This document shows, piece after piece, positions 1 through 7,456 of a stretch of DNA of 24,132 nt. A model generated the notes under the pieces. The model did not search any database, was not told the origin of the DNA, and saw nothing but the letters and a program-made list of their open reading frames with translations. Source of the DNA: JBFFXF01 sp041569895. Lineage in GTDB: Bacteria > Planctomycetota > UBA8108 > JACQVS01. The position numbers and the translations under genes are program-made. The stretch spans positions 1 through 24,132 of the forward strand of contig JBFFXF010000094.1 of assembly GCA_041569895.1 (NCBI GenBank), read 5' to 3'. Each line of letters begins with the position of its first letter. Position 1 is the first letter of the stretch.

Positions 1-297
1 GCCGCGCCCGTCCTCCGATGCGCGCAGCACGCCGCACGCGAGGACGCATGTCCCGCCGCGACGGCACTCGAGCAGCGCGCAGACGTGACCGGACTCGAGG
101 CTGCCCGAGACGAGCACGCGCTCGGGCTCATCGTCGAGCCACTCGATCGATCGACGCAGCCCGCGGGCCAGGTACGGCAGCACCAGCCCGTGGTCCGGCG
201 ATACCTCGATCAGCCCGCGGACGGACACAGCGCGTCCGATGTGTCCTGCCGCCACCTCGGCGGCGATCGTGTCATGGACGTCGTCGAACGAGGCCAT
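1..297 (-). CDS. Unknown protein, 3' end cut off by the window edge
   Basis: An open frame starts at the ATG at 297-295 and stays open for 99 codons to the first base. The protein begins MASFDDVHDTIAAEVAAG and continues with a mixed alpha/beta pattern, including SVRGLIEVSPDHGLVLPYLA and RVLVSGSLESGHVCALLE. No signal peptide or membrane segment is visible. Four cysteines lie in the second half (HVCALLEC, GTCVLACGV). It starts 14 bases after the stop of the kinase-associated membrane segment (312), so it is probably the last visible gene of the sigma-kinase operon. A weak GAGAGG lies about 10 bases before the ATG. Codon use matches its neighbours. I do not recognise the family. The absence of any stop over the whole stretch and the tight spacing are the main reasons for calling it. 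Confidence 0.6.
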   Translation of the reverse strand, partial: MASFDDVHDTIAAEVAAGHIGRAVSVRGLIEVSPDHGLVLPYLARGLRRSIEWLDDEPERVLVSGSLESGHVCALLECRRGGTCVLACGVLRASEDGRG

Positions 298-311
298 CGT
301 CGGGGAGCCTC

Positions 312-1601
312 TCAATTCTGCAGCAACTCATCGCGCAGCAACGGTCGCCCTGCGAGCGCCACGTGAAACCCGAAGGCGGCGAGCGCGAGGGTCACGGCGG
401 CCGCGAACAGCCCGGCGCCAGCATACCACGCCGACACGTCGGCCGTGAGCGGATACGCAGTCACCAGGATGTAGACGAGGACCGCCGCCACGTGCGCGAC
501 GACACCGAGTCGCACCAGCAGTGCCGCGCCGAGCAACGCCTTGGCGAAGTCGAAGAACCAGCCCGCGTCGACTCGCAGAGTGGCGTTTCGAAAGATGACC
601 GTCAGCACGACGATGTAGAGCGTGAACGCGATCACGCGATGACGGACGATGACGCGAAGCAGAAGGAGCGCGAGCAGCAAAATGAAGCTGACCGAGATGG
701 CGTCGCGCGCGACGTGAAAGAGCTCACCGAGCATGTCCGGCACGCCAAGGAGCGTTCGCAGCGAGCGCGCGTCGAGGGTCCGCGACACCGGAGCCGCCGG
801 CAGGGAAAGCCAGCGCGGCACGATCGCCTCGAGGCGCTCGAGCAGTCCGAGGGCGACACCCGCCGCGGCGCCGAAGAGGAGATCACGGCCGACGAGCGGA
901 TCACGCAGCCGGCCGGAGATCGCACGACTCCACGAGACGATGGTCTGCGGCCAGCGCCGGCGCACGTACGGCTCGAGCGCGAGGTAGAAGAGCCAGACGG
1001 CGAACGCCAGCGCGACCGCGCGCGCGAGCCCGTTGAAGAAGAGGCCGAGCTCGTCGATCGTGGCGACGTGGTCGCAGTGAAAGAGCCAGCGGAGCATGTT
1101 CAGCCAGAAGACGACGACGGCGAGACGGAACGCGCCGCGCCGGTCGCCGCGGCCGCTCCGCAGGTTGTGGCGCACGAGGAACGCCGCCGCGATGAGTACC
1201 GCGATGCAGAAACCGAGTCCGAACAGGAAGGCCGCCGGCGCTCGCGGCGCGGCTTTCGCGGGGTCGAGCGGTCCCGACGGCAAGACGGTGAACCACACCG
1301 GAGCTCCCTCGAAGGACGCCGCCTCGACGCGGAACCCGTCGTCCTCGCCCTCGCCCGTGCGCACCCATGCGATTCTCCGGTCGGACGGCACCGGCGGCAC
1401 GGTCACCGGCCGGGCCTCGCGAAGCGCCTCGCGATCGAGCGCGGCGGCCGTGAAGAGCGGTTCCCATGCGTCGCCGCCATCGGCCGCGTCCGCTCCGGTC
1501 GACTCGCCGCCGCTCCCCGGGGCCGTCCGCGTCGCGTCACTGACCGGAACGAGCGAGAACGAGCGCAGGCGACCGCTCATGTCGAGGTAGATGCCGGCCA
1601 T
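312..1601 (-). CDS. Polytopic membrane C-terminal half of a Ser/Thr kinase, separated from the kinase by a frame break
   Basis: The frame carries what I recognise as the conserved C-terminal half of a family of long acidobacterial/planctomycete Ser/Thr kinases. A soluble segment comes first (LSPVDPAPTVAGMAGIYLDM, then WEPLFTAAALD and FRVEAASFEGAPVWF). About eight or nine hydrophobic segments follow, with family-like landmarks NLRSGRGDRRGAFRLA, FYLALEPYVRRRWPQTIVSW and LRDPLVGRDLL. Recognisable coding extends upstream of the first in-frame Met (1601) to about 1640, where the kinase frame's recognisable sequence ends. Translation beyond 1640 in this frame is low-complexity Arg/Gly and looks like shadow. 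The simplest reading is one original gene, 2989 down to 312, now split; separate expression from ATG 1601 would be secondary. Function of the segment is unknown; membrane placement and sensing are inference. An assembly or sequencing error remains possible. Confidence 0.7.
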   Translation of the reverse strand: MAGIYLDMSGRLRSFSLVPVSDATRTAPGSGGESTGADAADGGDAWEPLFTAAALDREALREARPVTVPPVPSDRRIAWVRTGEGEDDGFRVEAASFEGAPVWFTVLPSGPLDPAKAAPRAPAAFLFGLGFCIAVLIAAAFLVRHNLRSGRGDRRGAFRLAVVVFWLNMLRWLFHCDHVATIDELGLFFNGLARAVALAFAVWLFYLALEPYVRRRWPQTIVSWSRAISGRLRDPLVGRDLLFGAAAGVALGLLERLEAIVPRWLSLPAAPVSRTLDARSLRTLLGVPDMLGELFHVARDAISVSFILLLALLLLRVIVRHRVIAFTLYIVVLTVIFRNATLRVDAGWFFDFAKALLGAALLVRLGVVAHVAAVLVYILVTAYPLTADVSAWYAGAGLFAAAVTLALAAFGFHVALAGRPLLRDELLQN

Positions 1602-2989
1602 CCCCGCCACGGTCGGCGCCGGGTCGACCGGTGACAGTCGATCTCCAGGCCGTACGCCTCGAAGGCGAGCGAGCTCTCGTGGCCGAGCGCGGCGATCAGG
1701 TCCCGCGCCGCGCCGGCCAGCACCGGCGGCGGGTCCGGGAGGTCCGCCAGTCCGACCAGCGACGTCCCCCGGAACGTCAACGCTATCACCGCGAGACCGA
1801 TGGCGACGAACGCCAGCGCGGCGCAGATGACGCCGACGCGCGATTCGGCAATGCGTCCCGAGGCGGCGACCATCTCCGGCGTCGGCGTGTCTCCCGCCGC
1901 GAGCGCCAGCCCCAGCGGGTCGCCTCCCGGGAGCGCCGTCGCGACCTCGAGCGCCGAGGCGGGTCTCGACTCCGGATCCCGCTCGAGACATCTCAGGATG
2001 ATCCCCTCGACCTCCGCGGGCACGTCGTCGACGACGCTCGATGGCGTGCGCGGCGTCGAGTCCTTGTGGGAGCGCGACAGACCACGAATCGGCAGCGCGT
2101 CGAACGCCGCCTCGCCGGTGAAGACCTCGTAGAGGATGAGCCCGAGCGCGTAGATGTCGCTCCGCGTCGTGACCTCCTTGCCCTCGATCTGCTCCGGCGA
2201 CATGTAGGACGGCGTGCCCGCCCGGATGTCGGAGCGGGGGATCTCGTCGGCGATGCCGGCGAGACCGAAATCCGTGATCACCACGCGGCCGCGACCGTCG
2301 AACATCACGTTGGCCGGCTTCAGGTCGCGGTGGATCACTCCCTTGCGGTGCGCCGCCTCGACGCCGAGGCAGAGCTGATGCGCCACCTCGAGCGCCTTCT
2401 CCCTGGAGAAGCGCCCGATTCGCTTGAGGAGCGAGGCGAGGTCCTCACCGTCGATGTACTCCATCGACAGGAAGTGCTGCTCGCCGACCTCGCCGATGTC
2501 GTGGACGCGGCAGACGCCGGGGTGCGACACCTGCCGCGCCAGCCGCACCTCGGAGTGAAAGCGCTCCAGGATCCGCGGATCACGCGCCAGCTCTTCCGGC
2601 AGGAACTTCAGCGCCACCGCCTGGCCGAGCTTGAGGTCGTCGGCGCGATAGACCTCGCCCACGCCGCCGCGACCGAGGAGGCCGGCGATGCGATACCTGC
2701 CGGCGACGACGGAGCCCGGCATGAAGCGTCCGTAGTCGACGCTCGCGGGCGAGGACGGCGAGGACGGCGAGGGAGAGCGCGGCGGCAGCGCGCTCGGCTC
2801 CGAGCTCGCTGTCGGGAAAACGCCGACCAGGCGCTCGCGGTCGTCGTCGTAGCCGAGAAGGACCTCGACCTCGGCGCGAACGCCCGGGTCGTCGCAGTGC
2901 TTCTCGATAAAAGTGCGACGCTCCGCGCGAGGCAGCACGACGGCACGAGCAAACAGCTCCTCGACGCGCGCCTCGCGATCGTCGCTCAT
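1577..2989 (-). CDS. Membrane-anchored serine/threonine protein kinase (N-terminal kinase part)
   Basis: A Hanks-type kinase of 470 residues. An N-terminal helical region (1-60), typical of kinases paired with ECF sigma factors, and a Ser/Pro linker (61-85) precede the catalytic domain (about 98-355). Visible motifs are the Gly-rich loop GRGGVGEVY (106-114), the ATP-binding Lys in VALKF (K128), the catalytic HRDLKPAN (D222, N227), DFG (240-242) and SPE (264-266). All key residues are present, so it should be active. One membrane span follows (about 386-406). From about residue 451 the frame turns into an unrelated Arg/Trp/Ser tail, while the family's usual continuation resumes in another frame (312-1640), so the natural product was probably about 900 residues. 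The ATG overlaps the sigma factor stop (TGATG), implying translational coupling. Phosphorylation control of that sigma factor is a likely but inferred role. Confidence 0.9.
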   Translation of the reverse strand: MSDDREARVEELFARAVVLPRAERRTFIEKHCDDPGVRAEVEVLLGYDDDRERLVGVFPTASSEPSALPPRSPSPSSPSSPASVDYGRFMPGSVVAGRYRIAGLLGRGGVGEVYRADDLKLGQAVALKFLPEELARDPRILERFHSEVRLARQVSHPGVCRVHDIGEVGEQHFLSMEYIDGEDLASLLKRIGRFSREKALEVAHQLCLGVEAAHRKGVIHRDLKPANVMFDGRGRVVITDFGLAGIADEIPRSDIRAGTPSYMSPEQIEGKEVTTRSDIYALGLILYEVFTGEAAFDALPIRGLSRSHKDSTPRTPSSVVDDVPAEVEGIILRCLERDPESRPASALEVATALPGGDPLGLALAAGDTPTPEMVAASGRIAESRVGVICAALAFVAIGLAVIALTFRGTSLVGLADLPDPPPVLAGAARDLIAALGHESSLAFEAYGLEIDCHRSTRRRPWRGWPASTST

Positions 2990-3612
2990 CAGATCGGCTC
3001 GACGTCTCTCGCTGCATCCTCACGGCCGTTGCCGGCATCGAATCGGCGCAGCAGCCAGGCGCGCGAGTAGCGCCACTCGCGATCGACAGTGGCGACCGAG
3101 ACGTCGAGGACCGCGGCGGTCTCGGCGAGGCTGAGACCCGCGAAGTAGCGCAGCATGACGATCCGGGCCTTGCGCGCGTCGTGGCGCTCGAGCTCGCACA
3201 GCGCCTGGTCGAGCTCGATCATGTCCTCGCGAGGCGGCTCGAGCGCCAGCGCGGCGCCCTCGAGCGCGGTTCCCTCCAATCCGACGCGACGCCGTCCGCC
3301 GCCGCGCTTGATGGCCCCCTTGCGTCGCGCCTCCTCGACGAGGATGTCGCGCATCGCCCGCGCCGCGGCCCCGAAGAAGTGCTTCCGACCCTCCCAGCTC
3401 CCGTGCTCGCGACCGGCAACGCGCAGGTAGGCCTCGTGGACGAGCGCCGTCGGCTGGAGCGTTTGCCCCTGTCCGCGGCGCGCCATCAGGCTGCGCGCCA
3501 GCCGTCTGAGCTCGTCGTAGAGAAGCGGCAGCAACTCCGAGGACGCGCGCTCATCGCCCTGCGTCGCGGCGACGACCGTGCGGTGGATGAGCTCGACGGC
3601 CGGCTCCGTCAT
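2989..3612 (-). CDS. ECF-like RNA polymerase sigma factor (TIGR02999-type)
   Basis: A 207-residue sigma-70 family protein of the ECF-like group common in Planctomycetota and Acidobacteriota. Region 2 covers about residues 20-95 and includes LLYDELRRLARSLM, the group signature TLQPTALVHEAYLRV (51-65) and HFFGAAARAMRDILVEEARR. Region 4 covers about 132-190 with the helix-turn-helix YFAGLSLAETAAVLDVS followed by VDREWRYSRAWL. The linker (98-130) is basic, then acidic. I chose ATG 3612 because family members begin a few residues before this point; an in-frame TTG at 3636 would add MAEFSKNT and cannot be excluded. No clear Shine-Dalgarno precedes either. The gene overlaps the kinase by one base, so both are cotranscribed. 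No anti-sigma gene is visible, which fits control by the kinase. Target promoters cannot be told from the sequence. Confidence 0.93.
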   Translation of the reverse strand: MTEPAVELIHRTVVAATQGDERASSELLPLLYDELRRLARSLMARRGQGQTLQPTALVHEAYLRVAGREHGSWEGRKHFFGAAARAMRDILVEEARRKGAIKRGGGRRRVGLEGTALEGAALALEPPREDMIELDQALCELERHDARKARIVMLRYFAGLSLAETAAVLDVSVATVDREWRYSRAWLLRRFDAGNGREDAARDVEPI

Positions 3613-3837
3613 TGTATTTTTGGAAAACTCGGCCAACCCGGAAGAATCGTGAGGGACTGTCTGCGTCGATCACGAATGCCCTGGTGGAGCGCTCGCCGGA
3701 GCGCGCACGTCGTCATTTTCCCGGTTTGCCCGGAGGAATGCCACTGGATCCTCGACAGGACCCGCGTCCAGGAGATGCTCGACGAGATCGTCGGCAAAGT
3801 GGAGGATGATCAGCTAAATAGGTCGGCGCGCGGCTGA

Positions 3838-3875
3838 CTCGTTCGCGTGTCGCTCCTGATCGGCTTCCGAACGAG
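3838..3875 (+). repeat. 8-base inverted repeat in the sulfatase leader
   Basis: CTCGTTCG (3838-3845) and CGAACGAG (3868-3875) are perfect reverse complements separated by 22 bases. The right arm ends one base before the sulfatase Shine-Dalgarno. The loop holds CTCCT (3853-3857), which could pair with the AGGAG of that Shine-Dalgarno, so two exclusive structures can be drawn. It may be an operator or leader hairpin, or chance. Confidence 0.35.
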
Positions 3876-3876
3876 C

Positions 3877-3882
3877 GAGGAG
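3877..3882 (+). promoter_or_regulatory. Shine-Dalgarno of the sulfatase gene
   Basis: GAGGAG with 5 bases to the ATG at 3888. It supports that start, which also places a good signal peptide at the N-terminus. Confidence 0.7.
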
Positions 3883-3887
3883 ATCGC

Positions 3888-5318
3888 ATGCAGCGCTGGT
3901 TGCTCCGGATCTTGACCGTTGTCGTCCTCGCCCTCTCCCTCCCCGTCACCAGGGCCGGTGAACGCGCGCCCGATGCCCGTCCGGCCGTGGTCGTCATTCT
4001 CGCCGACGACCTCGGCTGGGCGGACGTCGGCGTCCACGGGTGCCGCGACATCCCGACGCCGAACATCGACCGGCTGGCGGCCTCCGGCGTCCGCTGCGAG
4101 AGCGGCTACTCGGCGCACCCCTTCTGCAGTCCGATGCGCGCGTCGCTGCTCACCGGGCGCTATCAGCACCGCTTCGGCTACGAGCGAAACATCGCGTACG
4201 ACCCGCACAACCGCCACATGGGTCTGCCGCCGGGGGAGAGGACGATCGCCAGCCGGCTGCAGAAGGCGGGCTACGCCACCGGCATGGTCGGCAAGTGGCA
4301 CCTCGGCGCGGCGCAGCCGTTTCACCCGCGACGCCGCGGCTTCGACTTCTTCTTCGGCTTCCTCGGTGGGGGCCACGACTACTTCGAGGTCAGCCTCGCG
4401 CGGCCGATGGGCGAGGGGTACTTCACGCCGCTCGAGCGCAACGGCGAGCCGGCGCCGCTCGATGGATACCTGACCACCGCGCTGACACGCGAGGCGATCG
4501 GTTTCATCGAGTCGCAGCCCCGGGGCGAGGAGCGGCGTCCGTTCTTCCTCTACGTCGCCTACAACGCGCCGCACACGCCGATGCAGGCGCCACCGGAGAT
4601 CCTCGAGCGCTTCGCCTCGATCGCCGACCGCAAGCGGCGCGCCTACGCCGCGATGGTGAGCGCCATGGACGACGGCATCGGCGAGATCCTCGACTGCCTC
4701 GAGCGTCTCGAATTGCGCCGCAGCACGCTGGTCTTCTTCCTGAGCGACAACGGCGGTCCCGAGCGCGCCAACGCGTCGCGCAACGACCCGCTGCGCGGCC
4801 AGAAGGGCGACGTCTGGGAGGGCGGCATCCGCGTGCCCTTCGTGGCCTCGTGGCCGGGCCTGCTCCCGTCCGGAGAGGTGTATCGCGAGCCGGTGATCTC
4901 CATCGACATCGCGTGCACGGCCCTCGCCGCGGCCGGCATCGATCCGGCGACCGATGAGCGCCTCGAGGGCGTCGACCTGGTGCCATTCCTGTCCGGCAAG
5001 CGCGCCGGGCCACCGCACGACGCGCTCTTCTGGCGCAAGGAGAACGGCGCGGCGTGGGCGGTGCGAGCGGGATCCCTGAAGCTCCTGCGGCGCGGCGGAG
5101 CAGAGGCGGTGGAGCTGTACGACCTGAGCGCCGACATCGGCGAATCGACCGACCTCGCCGCGAAACGTCCGCAGGAGGTCAGGCGCCTGCGGAGTCTCTG
5201 GGAGGAGTGGAACGGGGCAAATGAACCGCCCTTCTTCCCGTCATTCCGCGAGTACCACCGGGAGATGAACGAACGGTATCGCGAGATCTCCGGCCGGCCG
5301 GAGCGCGACCGGCGCTGA
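3888..5318 (+). CDS. Secreted Cys-type sulfatase (arylsulfatase family)
   Basis: A 476-residue sulfatase that should hydrolyse sulfate esters outside the cytoplasm. Residues 1-23 form a signal peptide (basic start, then LLRILTVVVLALSLPVTRA). Family landmarks in order: VVVILADDLGWADVGVHG with metal-binding D40-D41; the sulfatase signature CSPMRASLLTG with C80 as the residue expected to be oxidised to formylglycine and R84 beside it; GKWHLG (135-140); NAPHTPMQAP with H229; LSDNGG with D287 and N288; GQKGDVWEGGIRVP with K306. The catalytic set looks complete and the length is normal. The C-terminal region has the usual ELYDLSADIGESTDLA segment. The substrate cannot be read from sequence; sulfated algal or host polysaccharides are the usual guess for planctomycetes. 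A formylglycine-generating enzyme must be encoded outside this window. The gene is divergent from the sigma-kinase operon and convergent with the pilin operon. Confidence 0.95.
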   Translation: MQRWLLRILTVVVLALSLPVTRAGERAPDARPAVVVILADDLGWADVGVHGCRDIPTPNIDRLAASGVRCESGYSAHPFCSPMRASLLTGRYQHRFGYERNIAYDPHNRHMGLPPGERTIASRLQKAGYATGMVGKWHLGAAQPFHPRRRGFDFFFGFLGGGHDYFEVSLARPMGEGYFTPLERNGEPAPLDGYLTTALTREAIGFIESQPRGEERRPFFLYVAYNAPHTPMQAPPEILERFASIADRKRRAYAAMVSAMDDGIGEILDCLERLELRRSTLVFFLSDNGGPERANASRNDPLRGQKGDVWEGGIRVPFVASWPGLLPSGEVYREPVISIDIACTALAAAGIDPATDERLEGVDLVPFLSGKRAGPPHDALFWRKENGAAWAVRAGSLKLLRRGGAEAVELYDLSADIGESTDLAAKRPQEVRRLRSLWEEWNGANEPPFFPSFREYHREMNERYREISGRPERDRR

Positions 5319-5322
5319 TCGG

Positions 5323-5338
5323 GGCGCCTCCGGGCGCT
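5323..5338. terminator. Hairpin between convergent sulfatase and pilin-like genes
   Basis: GCGCC (5324-5328) and GGCGC (5333-5337) pair around a TCCG loop, extended by a G-T pair. It starts 5 bases after the sulfatase stop and overlaps the stop of the opposing gene. It lacks a U tract, so its terminator role is inferred from position. Confidence 0.4.
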
Positions 5339-5906
5339 AAAATGCGTTTCGGAATGCGATCTCGCCGGTGAAGGTCTTCTCGACCAGGCCGCCGTCTCTC
5401 GAGAAGAGAGCGACGTCGATCGAGAAGGACACGCCGGTGGCGGTCTGCGTGAACCGGAGGCCCATTACGTTGCCGATCAGCGGGATCGGATCGGCTCCCT
5501 GTTCGGTGTAGACGATCAGGCCCTCGTCCACCCGTCCGTCGCCGTTGTCGTCGGCGTTGTTGGGGGACTCATCCGGCACGAGCTGGAACTCCAGCGTGGT
5601 GAGGGGGCCAAGCAGCGCGGCTCCGCCCTGGTACCCGAAGACCTTCTGCATCTCGATCCGCGGGCTGTCGACGAGAGGCTGGGGCGATATCGTCGACATG
5701 GATGCGTGTCTGAACTCCGAGGAGAGCCGATCGAGCGCCCTTCGACCGGCCTGCTCGATGCTGTATTGCTGCATCTGACTCTCGAAGCTGCGTCCGCTCG
5801 TCAGCGCCACCGAGACGGCGACGCCGACGACGATGGTGAAGATCGCCAGACCGATAACGGCCTCCAGGAGCGTGAAGCCAGAACGGGAGTCGATTCGTTT
5901 GCCCAT
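5337..5906 (-). CDS. Type IV pilin-like minor pseudopilin (PilW/GspJ-like)
   Basis: A 189-residue protein with a class III prepilin leader: a basic start (MGKRIDSRSG), then FTLLEAVIGLAIFTIVVGVAV. Prepilin peptidase would cut after G10, leaving N-methylated F11 with E15 at the usual +5 position. The hydrophobic N-terminal helix is followed by a globular domain of mostly beta strands. Residues 116-129 (NNADDNGDGRVDEG) form an acidic EF-like loop that I have seen in many planctomycete pilin-like proteins and that may bind calcium. It is the last gene of the three-gene pilin-like operon, starting 11 bases after the PilX-like gene. Length and order fit PilW or GspJ, but these small proteins diverge too much to name a subtype safely. 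Confidence 0.8.
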   Translation of the reverse strand: MGKRIDSRSGFTLLEAVIGLAIFTIVVGVAVSVALTSGRSFESQMQQYSIEQAGRRALDRLSSEFRHASMSTISPQPLVDSPRIEMQKVFGYQGGAALLGPLTTLEFQLVPDESPNNADDNGDGRVDEGLIVYTEQGADPIPLIGNVMGLRFTQTATGVSFSIDVALFSRDGGLVEKTFTGEIAFRNAF

Positions 5907-5917
5907 TTCTTTGATCT

Positions 5918-7402
5918 TCAGATCTCGTGCCAGGCGCGGACCGACACGCTCTCGGTGACCATCTTCTCCTCGATCTCCGGCACGTTCAGATCGAGGCCGA
6001 GGTCCAGGAGGGCGCCCACGCCATCCTGGATTCGCTTGTCGTTCTTGCGAATCGTCGCGTCCCCGTCGAAGTGGAGCTTCAGGTCCTCGTGGCCCGCCCC
6101 CTCGACGGCGAGGATCTGGAGCATCCCCTCGACCGAGAGCTGGCTCTCGTGCTTGAAGTTGAGGTGAGCCTTGCTGCCGGTGACCGTGAAGACGCCGTCG
6201 ACCGAGAGCTTTCCGTCGTCATCGACCGACACCTTCGCCTTCTTGCCCTTGTGCCCCTCGAAGGCCGTGCCGACCAACAGCGACCCCTCCACGGACACGC
6301 TGCTGTCGTGCTTGATCTTGAGCTCGGCCTTCTCTCTCCCCTCTCCCAGAACGATGATGTTCCCCGTGACGTTGACGGTCCCGCTGTGAACGTCCAGCTC
6401 GGCCTTCTTCTTGTCGTCGGCCATGATGATCACGTTGCCGTCCCAGTTGAGGATGGCTCCATGGTCGAGGCGGATCTCGTCGTTGATGATGAGAGTGCCC
6501 TGGCCACTGACGACGTCCCCTTCCTGCAGCCGCCACCGGGACAGCGTGTACACGCTGTCGGCATTCTGCGGCTGGCCCTCCAGGGACGAGTAGGAGTTCT
6601 TGCCCTTGACCTTCCCGCCATCCGGCGGGAGCTCGACGGCCGTCGGCAGGATCTCGTTGACACGCGCCACGATCTGATTGTAGACCTCGCCGAGGTCCTG
6701 CAGGCTGTCGCTGTAATCCGGCTGGTGGTGGATCGGCAGATCGACCTGCACCGGGTCGTCCTTCTTACTGCCGTCGAATATCGTGGTCGGAGGATGGCCG
6801 AGGAAGCTGTCCTCGGAGATCCGTCCGTTCTCGATCGCCTTGAGGACCTCCTTGAGCGTCTTGTCGTACAGCTGCTTGTTGGACAGCGCCAGGGCAGACG
6901 TGTTGCCACCATCGATCAGCAGGTCGGCGTGTTTCTTGATCTTCAGCTTGTACTTGTCGAAGTCACCGACGATGGCCATCGCCGAGATGGGGAAGGTAGT
7001 GGTCTTATCGAACCCGATCACCGCGCGCAACTGGACGTCGGCGCTACCGGCCGAGCCGACGGACGTGATCGTCCACGTCCCGTCGAGCTCCTCGACGGCC
7101 GTGGCAAAGTAGCTCCCTCCGACGGCTGCCCGGACTCGATTCCCGATGCCGTCCCCGTCAGGGTCGACCGACTGGCTGATCTCGTAGGTGCTGGCCTCGA
7201 TGCCGGATTCGGCAAGGAAGAACGCCGTCTGGTGGCTCCCCCGATCGAACACCGCTCGGCTCTCCGCCGTCGACACAAGCAGCATGGCTGCGGTCAGCGA
7301 CAGGAGGACCGTGTTGAAGAGTATTGCTGCCAGAAGCGCATTCCCCCGTTGCGCCCGCGGGCCGGGCCCCGAGCGAAGCCGCTCTCCCCTCGTGTCATTC
7401 AT
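5918..7402 (-). CDS. PilX-like pilus assembly protein with a beta-solenoid-like C-terminus
   Basis: A 494-residue protein. The N-terminus matches the PilX group: a basic start, QRGNALLAAILFNTVLLSLTAAMLLV as membrane helix (about 20-44), then AFFLAESGIEAS (61-72). A mixed domain follows. Residues about 300-455 are rich in short beta strands alternating with turns and charged residues (INDEIRLDHGAILNWDGNVI, ELDVHSGTVNVTGNIIVLG, ELKIKHDSSVSVEGSLLVG, KVSVDDDGKLSVDGVFTVTG, FKHESQLSVEGMLQILAVEG). That is at least five turns of a solenoid-like repeat of about 25-32 residues. I placed the start at ATG 7402 because AGGAG lies 7 bases upstream; an ATG at 7426 has no such site. PilX usually primes or stabilises pili, but a solenoid of this size is unusual, so this could be a surface-exposed tip component. 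That role is inference. Confidence 0.8.
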   Translation of the reverse strand: MNDTRGERLRSGPGPRAQRGNALLAAILFNTVLLSLTAAMLLVSTAESRAVFDRGSHQTAFFLAESGIEASTYEISQSVDPDGDGIGNRVRAAVGGSYFATAVEELDGTWTITSVGSAGSADVQLRAVIGFDKTTTFPISAMAIVGDFDKYKLKIKKHADLLIDGGNTSALALSNKQLYDKTLKEVLKAIENGRISEDSFLGHPPTTIFDGSKKDDPVQVDLPIHHQPDYSDSLQDLGEVYNQIVARVNEILPTAVELPPDGGKVKGKNSYSSLEGQPQNADSVYTLSRWRLQEGDVVSGQGTLIINDEIRLDHGAILNWDGNVIIMADDKKKAELDVHSGTVNVTGNIIVLGEGREKAELKIKHDSSVSVEGSLLVGTAFEGHKGKKAKVSVDDDGKLSVDGVFTVTGSKAHLNFKHESQLSVEGMLQILAVEGAGHEDLKLHFDGDATIRKNDKRIQDGVGALLDLGLDLNVPEIEEKMVTESVSVRAWHEI

Positions 7403-7409
7403 CTTCGTG

Positions 7410-7414
7410 CTCCT
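7410..7414 (-). promoter_or_regulatory. Shine-Dalgarno deciding the start of the PilX-like gene
   Basis: AGGAG on the minus strand, 7 bases before ATG 7402. It argues against the in-frame ATG at 7426. Confidence 0.7.
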
Positions 7415-7456
7415 TTGCGGCCCCATGTCACGAACTCCGGCGGCGTCATGGGACGT

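Larger units (their letters stand above)
3613..3887. other. Divergent intergenic region between the sigma factor and sulfatase genes
   Basis: About 275 bases between the starts of two divergent genes, so it must hold or adjoin both promoters. I see no convincing -35/-10 pair on either strand. An A/T-rich patch (TTTTCCAAAAATACA on the minus strand) abuts the sigma factor ATG. The sulfatase side ends with an inverted repeat and a Shine-Dalgarno sequence, listed separately. No open frame here has a recognisable product. Confidence 0.5.

Noticed and set aside
3613..3636. TTG at 3636 as the start of the sigma factor
   Set aside because: It adds eight residues not expected for the family and has no Shine-Dalgarno; ATG 3612 fits better, though weakly.
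3640..3660. A third copy of the 45-base palindrome, from CCAACCCGGA near 3644
   Set aside because: Only the outer dozen bases resemble the element; there is no complementary arm, so the match is probably chance.
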